A stretch of DNA of 64,000 nt from Undibacterium sp. CCC3.4 (GCF_034347425.1 NZ_CP133779.1:1-64000), one strand, 5' to 3'; numbered from the stretch's first letter, positions 29,139 to 38,403 are shown. Made by a program: numbers and translations. The notes: generated from the sequence alone by a model not told the origin.

Positions 29139-30038
29139 ATGGATCTCAAACAACTCGATTATTTCGTCCACGTGGCGGAACTCGGCAGTTTCACGCGCGC
29201 GGCGGCCGTGCTCGCAATAGCCCAACCGGCGCTGAGCCGACAGATACGGCAGCTCGAAGTCGAGCTGCGGCAGAATTTATTAACCCGCAATGGACGGGGT
29301 GTCACTACCACCGAAGCCGGACAATTATTACTCGAACATGGCCGTGGGATTTTGCATCAGGTCGCGCGTGCCAAGGAAGATCTCGGGCGCATACGCGGTG
29401 CATTGGCCGGTCGGGTCAGCGTCGGTCTGCCGCCGAGCGCCTCAAAAATTCTCACCGTGCCACTGACGCGCGCATTCCGCCAGCACCTGCCCAATGCGAC
29501 CCTGTCGATCAGCGAAGGCTTGTCAACCTCGATGCAGGAATGGCTGTTGACCGGCCGACTCGATATCGCGCTCTTGTATAACCCGACCCAAACCAGCGAA
29601 CTGGCACTGACGCCGCTGGCTGAGGAACGCCTGTATTTTGTCAGTCCGGGCCATGCTAACGACGCGGCCGCACCGATCACACTCAAAGACATCGCCGCCC
29701 TGCCGCTGGTGATACCGAACCGCCCGAATGCGATTCGCATGTTGATCGAAGCGCACATGGCAACGATAGGTTGCAAGCCGCTGATCCATTTGGAAATCGA
29801 CAGCGTGGCGGCGATTCTCGATTTAGTCGCCGACGGTGCCGGCCATGCGATTCTGACCGAATACGCCGTCACCACCAGTACGCAGCCGGAAGCTTACCGC
29901 ATGCGCCCCATCATCGAGCCTGGCTTGGTGACACGCTTAACCATGGCCACCGCAGCCGGACGCATTACCACGCTGACGCAAAATGCCATGATGGCCTTAA
30001 TCAAGGACGTCGCGGCCACCATGTATACGCCGCTTTAA
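29139..30038 (+). CDS. LysR-family regulator of the lig operon
   Basis: A 299-residue LysR regulator. It has an N-terminal winged helix (MDLKQLDYFVHVAELGSFTR, then AIAQPALSRQIRQLE) and a periplasmic-binding-protein-like effector domain. It is divergent from galD-ligC, the classic LysR arrangement, so it probably activates that operon in response to protocatechuate or a pathway intermediate. Its 3' end overlaps the convergent aldo/keto reductase gene by four bases. Confidence 0.9.
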   Translation: MDLKQLDYFVHVAELGSFTRAAAVLAIAQPALSRQIRQLEVELRQNLLTRNGRGVTTTEAGQLLLEHGRGILHQVARAKEDLGRIRGALAGRVSVGLPPSASKILTVPLTRAFRQHLPNATLSISEGLSTSMQEWLLTGRLDIALLYNPTQTSELALTPLAEERLYFVSPGHANDAAAPITLKDIAALPLVIPNRPNAIRMLIEAHMATIGCKPLIHLEIDSVAAILDLVADGAGHAILTEYAVTTSTQPEAYRMRPIIEPGLVTRLTMATAAGRITTLTQNAMMALIKDVAATMYTPL

Positions 30039-31051
30039 GTCGGCCTCGACGGTACCACTGTAACAGGAAATTCTTCGGTATCGATTTCTGCTTGAGTGGC
30101 TGGGTTGTAACGCGCCGCCACCACGGTGCGCTCATTGATCAGTGCATCGAGTTGACTCAGCACTTGCGGTGCCAAGACCAAACTGGCTGCCGCCAAGTTT
30201 TCTTCCAAATGGGCCAGGCTGGTGGTACCGGGAATCGGAATCACATGTGCGCCGCGCGTCAGTAACCATGCCAGCGATAATTGCGCCGCGCTGCAGCCAA
30301 CTTGTGCGGCCAGCGCCAGCAATTCTGTATGCCAAGGCAAATTCGCGGCGACCTGTGCGGTGCTGAAGCGTGGCATGCTGCGACGAATATCATTCGGTTC
30401 AAACGCCTGCACATCAGGCAACTGCGCCGTCAGAAAACCACGCCCGAGCGGACTGAAAGCGACCAAGGCCACATCGAGTTCACGACAAGCCTCAAGCACG
30501 GCGATTTCCGGGTTACGCGTCCATAAAGAATACTCGGTCTGCAGCGCCGCAATCGGATGCACCGCCTGAGCCCGTCGTAAAGTGACGGCCGACACTTCCG
30601 ACAAACCGATGCTGACGATTTTCCCGGCCTGCACCAAATCGGCCAGCGCACCGACGCTGTCTTCGATAGGCACACTCTTATCCCAGCGATGCAAGTAGTA
30701 CAAGTCGATGACATCGGTACGCAAACGGCGCAGACTGTCTTCGCAAGTACGACGCAAAGTCTGCGGCCGCCCATCGATACGACGCTGACCGTTTTCTTGA
30801 AAAATTCCGCATTTACTGGCCAAAGTAAAGCGACTGCGCTGCCCCGCCAGCACGCGGCCGACTAATTCTTCATTGGCACCATAGCCGTACAAGGCCGCCG
30901 TATCAAACAGCGTCACCCCGAGATCCAAGGCCCGCAACAAGACCCGCTCAGCCGCGGCAGCCGAGGGTGCCACACCGTAAGCGTGACTGAGATTCATGCA
31001 ACCGAAACCGAGGGCCGTAACCTGGTGTTGCGCGATGCGACGTTGTTCCAT
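30035..31051 (-). CDS. Aldo/keto reductase
   Basis: A 338-residue NADPH-dependent oxidoreductase with a TIM barrel. The catalytic tetrad is visible: Asp and Tyr in LFDTAALYGYGANEELVG, Lys in LASKCGIF and His in DLYYLHRWD. The C-terminal cofactor segment is IPIPGTTSLAHLEENLAA. It resembles the YajO/general-stress AKR groups. The substrate is unknown and any link to the lig pathway is not supported beyond adjacency. Confidence 0.92.
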   Translation of the reverse strand: MEQRRIAQHQVTALGFGCMNLSHAYGVAPSAAAAERVLLRALDLGVTLFDTAALYGYGANEELVGRVLAGQRSRFTLASKCGIFQENGQRRIDGRPQTLRRTCEDSLRRLRTDVIDLYYLHRWDKSVPIEDSVGALADLVQAGKIVSIGLSEVSAVTLRRAQAVHPIAALQTEYSLWTRNPEIAVLEACRELDVALVAFSPLGRGFLTAQLPDVQAFEPNDIRRSMPRFSTAQVAANLPWHTELLALAAQVGCSAAQLSLAWLLTRGAHVIPIPGTTSLAHLEENLAAASLVLAPQVLSQLDALINERTVVAARYNPATQAEIDTEEFPVTVVPSRPT

Positions 31052-31295
31052 GTGTGCCCCTGTGTCTGAATGCTGTCACCGCCAGCGCAAGGAATTTCGC
31101 GCAGAGATAGCCGACAGCTTGCGCATGATGAGGGTCTGCGCGTGTTTTGGCTAGTGTTACTGGGCACCAGCAGTTATAGCAATCGGGTATAGGTGAATAC
31201 TCACCGTTAGCTAAGGAGATTTTGCAGCCGATTACTCCGCAGTCCGACAGACTATTGGTCTGTGCCGCCGTCACGCGTCAGAATTGCTCGTAAAA
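31052..31295. other. Intergenic stretch without recognised gene
   Basis: No frame here shows convincing coding character or a known domain. A small hairpin (ACAGAC/GTCTGT around 31245) is present. Together with the repeat at 31296 and the gene fragment at 31435, it forms a decayed region between two intact genes. Confidence 0.5.
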
Positions 31296-31402
31296 AGAGG
31301 CTGTCGCAAAAGCCTGATCATTACCCACAAGTTAGGTCGATTGCGCGCCCACCCATTCGCCCAATTCGTCATTGCCGCGCAGGCGGCAATCCAGTGGCGC
31401 GT
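31296..31402. repeat. Truncated copy of the MITE-like element
   Basis: It begins with the same 17 bases, AGAGGCTGTCGCAAAAG, that end the complete element at 35173-35409. It continues with ATCATTACCC and a TTAGG segment matching that element, then has a degenerate version of its inner repeat (GTCATTGCCGCGCAGGCGGC). The right half is missing. Confidence 0.65.
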
Positions 31403-31434
31403 ACGCGCCTTTTATTTTTGACCAGACCGTGATG

Positions 31435-31692
31435 GAATTGAATTGGGGTAGTGATCCGAAAGAAACTACCCAAGAAACTACCCGGTAGCCAAACTCAAAA
31501 CTAAATCAAAAGCAGCAAGCGCTTCTGGCATATTTACGACTGCACCCGTCAGCCTCTCGTAAAGAATTGAGTCAGGCACTGAGCGACATGAGCGAAGACG
31601 GCATTAAATACAATTTAAAAGTGCTGCAAGAGCAAGGCTTGATTGCCCGAATAGGTTCAACTAAGGCGTGTCACTGGAAAATAAAAGCGTGA
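31435..31692 (+). pseudogene. C-terminal winged-helix fragment of a larger regulator/ATPase gene
   Basis: In plus frame, after a short GSDPKETTQETTR piece and an in-frame TAG at 31486-31488, the frame continues for 67 residues. These include LLAYLRLHPSASRKELSQAL, SEDGIKYNLKVLQEQGLIAR and IGSTKACHWKI. This is the winged-helix tail, preceded by the characteristic ETTQ-type linker repeat, found at the C-terminus of AlbA/Fic-type putative regulators. The main body of the gene is absent. It is a clear relic next to a truncated repeat. Confidence 0.7.
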
Positions 31693-31728
31693 GAAAACCT
31701 TGCCTCGCGAGAAAGTAACAAATCGCAA

Positions 31729-32676
31729 TCAAGGCAGCACATGCATCCCATCCTCAGCCCAGTCCAGCGGCCCTTGGTAAGTCTCAGCAATCGCCGCCTG
31801 CACTTCATCGCGCGCATGCTCAACCGCCGGTGACAAATGGCTGAGCAACACGCGGCCAGCGCCGACTTCATGGACTAACTGACCGATCGCGCGCGGTGGC
31901 GTGTGCAAGGTGTACAGCACCGCTGGTGAGCCGGGTGGGTCGCGTACCACGGTGTTAAAGACTAGCAAGTCCGTGCCTTTTGCGATGCGGCGTAAATCGG
32001 GCCAGCCTTGGGCATCGATATCGCCGCTGAAGCTGATGCTTTTGCCGGCGTAATCGATGCGATACAACAGCGCCGGCGCATCGCGGTGATGGCCGGCGAT
32101 GGCCGTGATCAACAAGCCATCTTGTTTGTACACCTGTCGTAGCACGCTGCGCGGGCCCAGTGCGGCCGGCACGTCGTGTGCTTCAAGCTGCAAGGGGGCC
32201 GCAAAATCCTGTAAATACGCATAGGCCCCGGCTGGCCCGAACAATAAACGCAGCAAAGCCGAGGTTGAAGGAAAGTAGGCATGCTGTGCATCGGCGGTAT
32301 GGCCGTCCGGGCCGAACACGCGTAAGCGCCGCGCACCCTCGCCGGATACCGCGCGCGCCTTGAGCAAACCGGGTAAATCACCGACATGATCGGCGTGCAA
32401 GTGCGTCAGCAGCACGATGTCGGTCTGGCCCAAGGATAGGCCGCTTTCACCGAGACGCACAAAGGCACCCGGGCCGGCATCGACGAGTATGCGCGCTACC
32501 CCATCAACCAAGACCAGGTAACTCGAGGCGGCGCGTCCGGTGGCACCGGGGCCGCCGGAACCGAGCACCACCAATTCCAGCGGCGCGCTGGCAGCCGGTG
32601 CCGGTGCGGCCGTAGCCGTGCCTAGCCAGAGCAGCGTGATGCTACAGAGTAAAAGTTGTTTGCCTATGTTTTTCAT
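31729..32676 (-). CDS. Secreted metallo-beta-lactamase-fold hydrolase
   Basis: A 315-residue protein with a signal peptide (hydrophobic residues 8-22, then Ala-rich). The metal motif THLHADHVGD occupies residues 91-100, with further ligands around GHHRDAPALLYRI, SFSGDID and the final LLSHLSPAVEH. The overall layout resembles the ribonuclease Z/arylsulfatase-like MBL branch, but export makes a tRNase role unlikely. An AAGG precedes the ATG at 32676. The substrate is unknown. Confidence 0.83.
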   Translation of the reverse strand: MKNIGKQLLLCSITLLWLGTATAAPAPAASAPLELVVLGSGGPGATGRAASSYLVLVDGVARILVDAGPGAFVRLGESGLSLGQTDIVLLTHLHADHVGDLPGLLKARAVSGEGARRLRVFGPDGHTADAQHAYFPSTSALLRLLFGPAGAYAYLQDFAAPLQLEAHDVPAALGPRSVLRQVYKQDGLLITAIAGHHRDAPALLYRIDYAGKSISFSGDIDAQGWPDLRRIAKGTDLLVFNTVVRDPPGSPAVLYTLHTPPRAIGQLVHEVGAGRVLLSHLSPAVEHARDEVQAAIAETYQGPLDWAEDGMHVLP

Positions 32677-32977
32677 CACAGCCTTATTCCGCCGAGGCGC
32701 TTGATTTGATTTAATTAAAACAAACATCGAATGATGTTCAAACGCAGTGTGCACGCACGCTGCGGCTGCGGCAAGAAGAGAAAATGCGGTCTGCTGCCGT
32801 TTTTTGTCGCATTGTTTATTGGCGTTGCGCAATTTAGGTACAAGTGCTACATTGGAAAACAACAAGAAAACAAACTAAACACAACGAGACGCAGTGCACC
32901 TTGCTTTCGAAATTCCCTTTCGTCAATTCGTACTGTTACCAGTTATATCAAGCCCTACCCAACAGCTTGGAAATATC
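32677..32977. promoter_or_regulatory. Divergent upstream region of the MBL gene and sigma-54 activator
   Basis: This 301-base gap is AT-rich near both ends. No -24/-12 sigma-54 promoter (GG-N10-GC in a TGGCAC-N5-TTGC context) was found in either direction, and no known operator was recognised. It must hold the promoters for both genes. Confidence 0.4.
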
Positions 32978-34930
32978 ATGTCCGCACTTGGCGCGCTTTC
33001 TGCTTCCGATGGTTCTATCATGATAGAAAAATCCCATCAACGTTCTTTGGCATTCGGTCTTTCCGATCAGGAAAATCCCGACTACAGCAGCGTTGCAGCC
33101 TCCGATTTTTCTGTATTGCTCGATCAAAATCGCGCCTTGCATACGCATGCGCTGCCAGTGATGGAAACCCTGTTCGAACAAATCATCAATACCCATAACA
33201 TGGTCATTTTGACCGATGTCAATGGCTGCATCTTGCATTCACTCGGCGACGATGATTTTTTGGAAAAGGCCAACCGCGTCGCGCTCAAGCCCGGCGTCGC
33301 TTGGTCGGAAGCCAGTAAGGGCACCAATGCGATTGGCACCGCGATTGCCGAACAAAGCTCGGTGCAAATTCATGCACAGCAACATTTTTTACGCGCCAAT
33401 CATTTTCTGACCTGTTCCGCCGCGCCTATCCTCGATCATCGTGGTAATGTCATCGGCGTACTCGATGTGACGGGCGACCAATGCAGTTACCATAAACACA
33501 CGATGGCCTTGGTCAGAATGTCGGCGCAAATGATAGAAAATCATTTGTTTTTAGCCTCTTTCAGTAATGGCCTGACCCTGCACTTCAACACACGGCCGGA
33601 ATTCATCGGCACGCTCATGGAGGGCATCGCCTCATTTTCTGCCGACGGTCGTTTTTTATCCGCCAATCGCAGCGGCTTGTTTCAGCTCGGCTTGCCTTTG
33701 CAAGCATTGCAACTCAATACCTTCAGTTCCTTGTTCGGCATCTCGATTTCGGCCTTGTACGACCACTATCGCACCGCTGCGCCGGCTTTATTGAATCTGT
33801 GTATGCCCAGCGGCGTACACGTGTATGGCCGGGCCCAACTGCATTCGCTCAATACGGCCTTCCACCAAGCGGCCGGCTTGGCGCGCGCCATCGATGGCGC
33901 TGAGCGAGCGCCGCCGCCAGCCGCTGCGACACCACGCCAAACCGCCACACCGACGCGCAAAATGTCGGGCTTGCGTTATCTTGACACCGGCGACACCAAG
34001 GTATCGGCCTTGATAGAAAAAGTCAGCAAGGTACTGGGTAAAGATATACCGATACTGATCATGGGCGAAACCGGTACCGGCAAGGAGTTATTGGCGCAAG
34101 CAATCCATAATGATTCGCCGCGCGCACACGGCCCCTTTGTCGCCGTCAATTGCGCCTCGATACCGGAAACCTTGATCGAATCGGAATTGTTCGGTTATGA
34201 AGACGGCGCATTTACCGGCGCACGAAAAAAAGGTGCGACCGGCAAGATTTTGCAAGCCAATGGCGGCAGCTTGTTTCTCGATGAAATCGGCGATATGCCA
34301 TTGAGTTTGCAAGCGCGTTTACTGCGCGTATTACAAGAGCGCATGGTCACCCCCTTGGGCAGTAACAAGTCCATCACCGTCAATGTAGAATTAATCTGCG
34401 CCACCAATCGCAACTTGCGCGAGCAAATCGCCAAAGGCTTGTTTCGTGAAGATTTGTATTACCGTCTCAATGGCTTGGTGGTGCGTTTGCCGCCGCTGCG
34501 TGAGCGCAGCGACATTCAAATCGTGGTCGAAAAAATTCTGATGTCGGAAGCGACTACGCAACGGTATACGGTGGCACCGGAAATCATGGACTTATTCAAA
34601 CGCCACAGTTGGCCCGGCAATTTCCGGCAACTGACCAACTTATTGCGTACCGCTATCGTCATGGCGAGCGAGGGACAGATTATACAAAAACAGCACTTGC
34701 CTGATGATTTTTTCGAAGACATGGAAGTGCCTGCCAGCGCGATCAGCGCAACACGACCACCCTTGATGGCCAGCGAGAGTCAGAATCTGGAACAGCTAGG
34801 AGTGGCATTAATACAACAGTCACTGACTACCCATCGCGGCAATGTCTCTGCCACCGCCCGCGCATTAGGGGTGTCGCGCAACACGATTTACCGTAAATTG
34901 TCCGCATTAAAGCCAGCGTCCAGCATTTAA
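32978..34930 (+). CDS. Sigma-54-dependent transcriptional activator, AcoR type
   Basis: A 650-residue enhancer-binding protein. It has an N-terminal GAF-like sensor (residues about 60-215, with SEASKGTNAIGTAIAEQ and PILDHRGNVIGVLDVTGDQ typical of AcoR). A central AAA+ domain carries Walker A GETGTGKE near residue 362, the sigma-54 contact loop GAFTGA near residue 409 and Walker B LFLDEIGDM. A C-terminal Fis-type helix-turn-helix (GNVSATARALGVSRNTIYRK) follows. The start at 32978 follows GGA. No obvious sigma-54 target is adjacent, so the regulated genes lie elsewhere or are the divergent MBL gene. Confidence 0.93.
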   Translation: MSALGALSASDGSIMIEKSHQRSLAFGLSDQENPDYSSVAASDFSVLLDQNRALHTHALPVMETLFEQIINTHNMVILTDVNGCILHSLGDDDFLEKANRVALKPGVAWSEASKGTNAIGTAIAEQSSVQIHAQQHFLRANHFLTCSAAPILDHRGNVIGVLDVTGDQCSYHKHTMALVRMSAQMIENHLFLASFSNGLTLHFNTRPEFIGTLMEGIASFSADGRFLSANRSGLFQLGLPLQALQLNTFSSLFGISISALYDHYRTAAPALLNLCMPSGVHVYGRAQLHSLNTAFHQAAGLARAIDGAERAPPPAAATPRQTATPTRKMSGLRYLDTGDTKVSALIEKVSKVLGKDIPILIMGETGTGKELLAQAIHNDSPRAHGPFVAVNCASIPETLIESELFGYEDGAFTGARKKGATGKILQANGGSLFLDEIGDMPLSLQARLLRVLQERMVTPLGSNKSITVNVELICATNRNLREQIAKGLFREDLYYRLNGLVVRLPPLRERSDIQIVVEKILMSEATTQRYTVAPEIMDLFKRHSWPGNFRQLTNLLRTAIVMASEGQIIQKQHLPDDFFEDMEVPASAISATRPPLMASESQNLEQLGVALIQQSLTTHRGNVSATARALGVSRNTIYRKLSALKPASSI

Positions 34931-35172
34931 GCGCGCCAAAACAACATCAGCTTGCTGTATCAGTTCTCAGATAAGTACTCCCTTCTCTTACACTTGTTGC
35001 CCGCTCAATATCCACGCCTACTTTTGCCCGTAATGCGGCGCACTCGCGCTGCCGTCGCTGCGCGTTTTAGCGCAACAACTTAATGGATCGTCGCAAGCGA
35101 CGATGGAAAAGCCTCTGGAAGGGGTTTGCATCCCCTCCAATCGGGTCGCTCCTTCGTCGCTCTCCGGTCTGA
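34931..35172. other. Intergenic region after the sigma-54 activator
   Basis: No gene is seen. A perfect hairpin, ATCGTCGC-AA-GCGACGAT, lies at 35087-35104 and may help end the activator transcript, although no T-run follows. The remaining sequence is unassigned up to the MITE-like element at 35173. Confidence 0.5.
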
Positions 35173-35409
35173 AGAGGCTGTCGCAAAAGGGTATTGAGTC
35201 GGTATCATTACCCTAACTGGTGGCCGCGTCATTCCTGCGCGCTTTTGGCAGGAACCCAGCGGCGTTCGTGGTTAACTGAAAATGCCAGAAATTGTGGCAT
35301 TTTCAGTGTAAAAAACGACGCTGGGTTCCCGCTAAAAGCATGCGGGAATGACGAGGTATGCGGTGTTTCAGGTGTAAAAAACGTCTATCAGGCTTTTGCG
35401 ACAGCCTCT
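35173..35409. repeat. Complete MITE-like element with nested inverted repeats
   Basis: This 237-base non-coding element has perfect 17-base terminal inverted repeats (AGAGGCTGTCGCAAAAG at 35173-35189 and its complement at 35393-35409). The heptamer TCTGAAG occurs at both edges (35168-35174 and 35407-35413) and may be the target duplication. Inside, 35227-35353 is a second palindromic unit with related ends (CGTCATTCCTGCGCGCTTTT and its counterpart ending GCGGGAATGACG). That inner unit recurs alone at 9718-9831. A left-half copy of the outer element lies at 31296. Confidence 0.85.
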
Positions 35410-35582
35410 GAAGGCCGGGGTTTCAAACCCTAGTCAGATTTTTGATGAAACAGAGACTAATTGTGACTTATTGCAAATAGGCAAACTCCGTCAGGCAGGC
35501 TTTTTTTGCTCATAAAATGCGCATTTTCAGCCCGCCATCATAGCGCCACACCGATTTTTTCTGCGTTTGGCAAACTGCTTTG

Positions 35583-35645
35583 CCCTACCCTTAGCGTAGG
35601 GCAATGCCCACCCGATTATCAGCCTCCCCTGATGGGTGTTTTTTT
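35583..35645 (+). terminator. Two hairpins with T-run upstream of the chemoreceptor gene
   Basis: GCCCTAC and GTAGGGC (35583-35602) form a perfect hairpin. A second one (CACCC...ATCAG pairing with CTGAT-GGGTG, 35609-35638) is followed by seven Ts. This looks like an intrinsic terminator insulating the chemotaxis operon from upstream, or a leader attenuator about 95 bases before its first start. Confidence 0.65.
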
Positions 35646-35739
35646 AGTATTCGACAATACTGCGTTCAAGGACATCGATGCTGATTTCCTCATTACGGCA
35701 GCACAGACGATTTATCTACCCTACTTAAAGGAGCGCATC

Positions 35740-37029
35740 ATGGCGCTGGTCAAGAAGTTTTCCTCAGCGGTTTCCGCTACATCAGTCGAAGGCGGTAAAG
35801 CGTCGGCTAGCTCCACACGTGATGCGGAGGTTCAACGCAAACGTGCGCGCACGCTGGCGAAGCAGCAGCAAGCGGCCGAACGGATCGCCGCTGCGACGGC
35901 ACAGCTTTCTTCGGGGATAAACGAAGCCTCGACGGCAGCCGAAGAATTGAAACGCGCCGCAGATCAAATCGCTACCGGTGCCGAAGAAGCCTCGGGTGCA
36001 GCGCAAGAATCACTGGCGGCCTTAAAGCAGGTCGAAGGCGCGATCGCCCGCCAGTTGCAAAATGCCGATATCAGCCAAACCAAGGCCGAAGCCACCGTTT
36101 CACTGGTCGGACAAATCAATAGCGAAGTGGCGACGCTGGTGGCCAATGTCAATGTGGCAGCAGAACGTCAGGGTGCTTCGGTAACCATGGTGGTTGAGCT
36201 GGAAAAACAAGCGGCCAATATCGGTGAAATCGTCAAAGCCGTCGCCCGCATCGCTGATCAAACGAATTTATTGGCGCTCAATGCCGCCATCGAAGCGGCC
36301 CGTGCCGGTCAACACGGTAAGGGCTTCGCCGTGGTGGCCGACGAAGTGCGCACGCTGGCGGAAACTTCGGAAAAAAGCGCCAAGCAAATCCAAGATTTAG
36401 TCGGACAAATACAAAAAGAAGTGCAAGTCATCGCCGAAGGCATGGGGGTGTCGGTCGAAGTCGTGCTTAAGGAAGTAGAAAACGGTAAAACCATTACCAG
36501 CCAGCTCGAACAAATTCGCATCGATGCGATAGAAATTGTGCGCGGCGTGCGTGAAATTGCTGTTGGTGCACAACAATCAACCAATGCCGCCAAACAGGCT
36601 TTGCGCGGCTCGGAAGATATCGCAGCTGCGGCCGAAGAGCAATCAGCAGCGGCGGAAGAATCGGCCAAAACGATTACCCAGCAAAGCCAGGCACTCGGAG
36701 AATGCGAGCAATCGTCACAGAGTTTGGCCGAACTATCGGAAGAATTGAAAAACTCCACCGATGTCGCCAAGAGCGCCGAAGAAGTCGCCTCTGCGGCCGA
36801 ACAACTGTCGTCAGCCGTGCAAGAAATCAGCCGTTCCGGCGCTCAGATCATGGCCGCGATCGAGCAAATTTTAAAAGGTGCGCAAGTGCAGTCAGCCGGC
36901 ACCGAAGAAGTCGCCGCCGCCATTTCACAGATAGAAAAAGGCGTCGAGGTAGCGCAAGTGTTGGGCAAGAGCAGCGGTGAAAAGGTCAATGCCATCAAAA
37001 ATTTATTGGGGGTCAATAAGCTCAGCTAA
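35740..37029 (+). pseudogene. Soluble tandem-tip chemoreceptor, 5' part (IS-interrupted)
   Basis: This is the first 429 codons of a methyl-accepting-type protein, ended by a TAA that belongs to the inserted IS. The start at 35740 has AGGAG 8 bases upstream. There is no signal peptide, membrane segment or HAMP domain. The N-terminus is basic (MALVKKF, then [13 protein letters not shown]) and is followed by long heptad coiled coils. The first CheA/CheW-binding tip is near residues 170-200 ([20 protein letters not shown], then [16 protein letters not shown]). Removing the IS and one AGC repeat joins this frame exactly to 38404-39036, giving a 639-residue receptor. The truncated product keeps one complete tip and might still be functional in part. 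Confidence 0.9.
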
Positions 37030-37119
37030 AGTGGCCCCCTAAGTCCAGACAATTATCCAAAGAGTTTAAGATAGTGCCTGTTTCTGCCACAGCTGCGCGG
37101 CGCTGCCCCGTTATTCGCA

Positions 37120-38031
37120 CTACATCACTACCGTGCTTTTCTTTTCTAGCTTTTTTGAATCAGGCAGTTCAGTACCAAATTTGTTTACGATCTTGGCACC
37201 GCCGCCCACGCCTGAGCCATACACGGTTTCCGGCGTTTGATAACCCAATGATTGATGTTTACGCTCAGCGTTGTAGAACATAAAATAGTTCGCCAAGCCG
37301 ATCACCAATTCCGGCATACTTTCATGCTTTTTCAAATACACTTCTTCATATTTCACACTGCGCCATAAGCGCTCAACAAAAATATTATCCAGCGCCCGAC
37401 CGCGACCGTCCATACTGATTTTGATGCCGTTTCTAAGCAGCAGCCCAGTAAAGGCCTGGCTGGTAAACTGCGCACCCTGATCGGTATTAAAAATCTCCGG
37501 CGTTCCATACCATTTTATGGCTTCTTCCAAGCAGTCCACGCAAAACCCCGCATCCATCGTGTTCGACAACCGCCAGGACAGCACCTTCCGGCTGTACCAG
37601 TCAACGATCGCCACCAGATAGACAAAACCCCGCGGCAGCCTGATGAATGTGATGTCTGTACTCCAGACCATATTTGGTCGAGTGACGTCGATACCTCTCA
37701 GTAAGTACGGGTAAATCTTGTTCTGCGGATGCGCTTTACTGGTGTTGGGGCCTGGGGCCATACCTGCCAATCCCAGTTGCTGCATCAGCCTCTGTACGCG
37801 CTTTCGGTTCACTGTATGGCCACAGTCTCGCAAGTAATGCGTCATGCGTCGCGTGCCGTAAAATGGATGTCTGGTGTATTCCTCGTCAAGCAATTGCAAC
37901 AGCAAACTATCAAACGGATTGATCTCTTCCTGCAAGCGCTTTTTCTTGTCGTACACGACCGAGCGCGTGACTGAAACGAGACGGCATTGTGTGGCGATTG
38001 AAAGGGCAGAGAGCGGCTCTACCCACTGCAA
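37120..38031 (-). CDS. IS3-family transposase OrfB (DDE catalytic part)
   Basis: A frame of about 303 residues with an HTH_21-like segment (HPFYGTRRMTHYLRDCGHTV) and an rve integrase core. The DDE triad is visible: D in VWSTDITFIRLP, D in FNTDQGAQFTS and E in NIFVERLWRSVKYEEVYLK. It has no good start of its own. It is expected to be made as an OrfAB fusion by -1 frameshifting at the A8G run at 38058-38066 near the end of orfA. Confidence 0.95.
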   Translation of the reverse strand: MQWVEPLSALSIATQCRLVSVTRSVVYDKKKRLQEEINPFDSLLLQLLDEEYTRHPFYGTRRMTHYLRDCGHTVNRKRVQRLMQQLGLAGMAPGPNTSKAHPQNKIYPYLLRGIDVTRPNMVWSTDITFIRLPRGFVYLVAIVDWYSRKVLSWRLSNTMDAGFCVDCLEEAIKWYGTPEIFNTDQGAQFTSQAFTGLLLRNGIKISMDGRGRALDNIFVERLWRSVKYEEVYLKKHESMPELVIGLANYFMFYNAERKHQSLGYQTPETVYGSGVGGGAKIVNKFGTELPDSKKLEKKSTVVM

Positions 38032-38039
38032 TCGTACCG

Positions 38040-38333
38040 TTACAGGCTGATCCCTGACTTTTTTTTAAGCCAATCGAGTTCCATATTCAGTTGCCCAATT
38101 TTGGCATAGAGACGGTCTGGGTCGTTCTGTGTGCTGGCCGGTTTCGGACCGCGTTTACCTTCAAACAGACTGCCTGCATTTTCCAGTAATTCTTTCTTCC
38201 ACTGGCTGACCTGCGTCGGATGCACCCCGAACTCTTGGGCGATCTGATTGATCGTCTTTTCGCCTTTGATCGCCTCAACTGCCACCTTGGCTTTTTGTGC
38301 GCCGCTAAATATTTTTCTCTTATTTTCACTCAT
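38040..38333 (-). CDS. IS3-family OrfA (helix-turn-helix protein)
   Basis: A 97-residue protein, MSENKRKIFSGAQKAKVAVE at the N-terminus, with a transposase-8 type helix-turn-helix (INQIAQEFGVHPTQVSQWKK) and a C-terminal leucine-zipper-like helix ending LNMELDWLKKKSG. The AAAAAAAAG slippery run in the LKKK codons sets up the -1 shift into orfB. It binds the IS ends. Confidence 0.95.
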   Translation of the reverse strand: MSENKRKIFSGAQKAKVAVEAIKGEKTINQIAQEFGVHPTQVSQWKKELLENAGSLFEGKRGPKPASTQNDPDRLYAKIGQLNMELDWLKKKSGISL

Positions 38334-38403
38334 GGTCTGCCTCGTCTCTTTTCGACAGACACTAGTTTAAACTGTTGTCCGGATATGTGGATCCACTATA
38401 AGC

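Larger units (their letters stand above)
37027..38400 (-). mobile_element. IS3-family insertion sequence, apparently intact
   Basis: A 1374-base element whose ends are imperfect inverted repeats: TAAAGTGGCCCCC...TCCAGACAA at the left and, on the other strand, TATAGTGGATCCA...TCCGGACAA at the right. It is flanked by a 3-base direct repeat AGC (37024-37026 and 38401-38403), the duplication length typical of IS3 elements. It contains orfA and orfB in different frames on the minus strand. The intact genes and exact target duplication point to recent insertion into the chemoreceptor gene. Confidence 0.93.

Noticed and set aside
30948..31274. 108-codon minus-strand frame upstream of the aldo/keto reductase
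   Set aside because: It overlaps the reductase N-terminus out of frame, has no domain, and its composition is unlike coding sequence.
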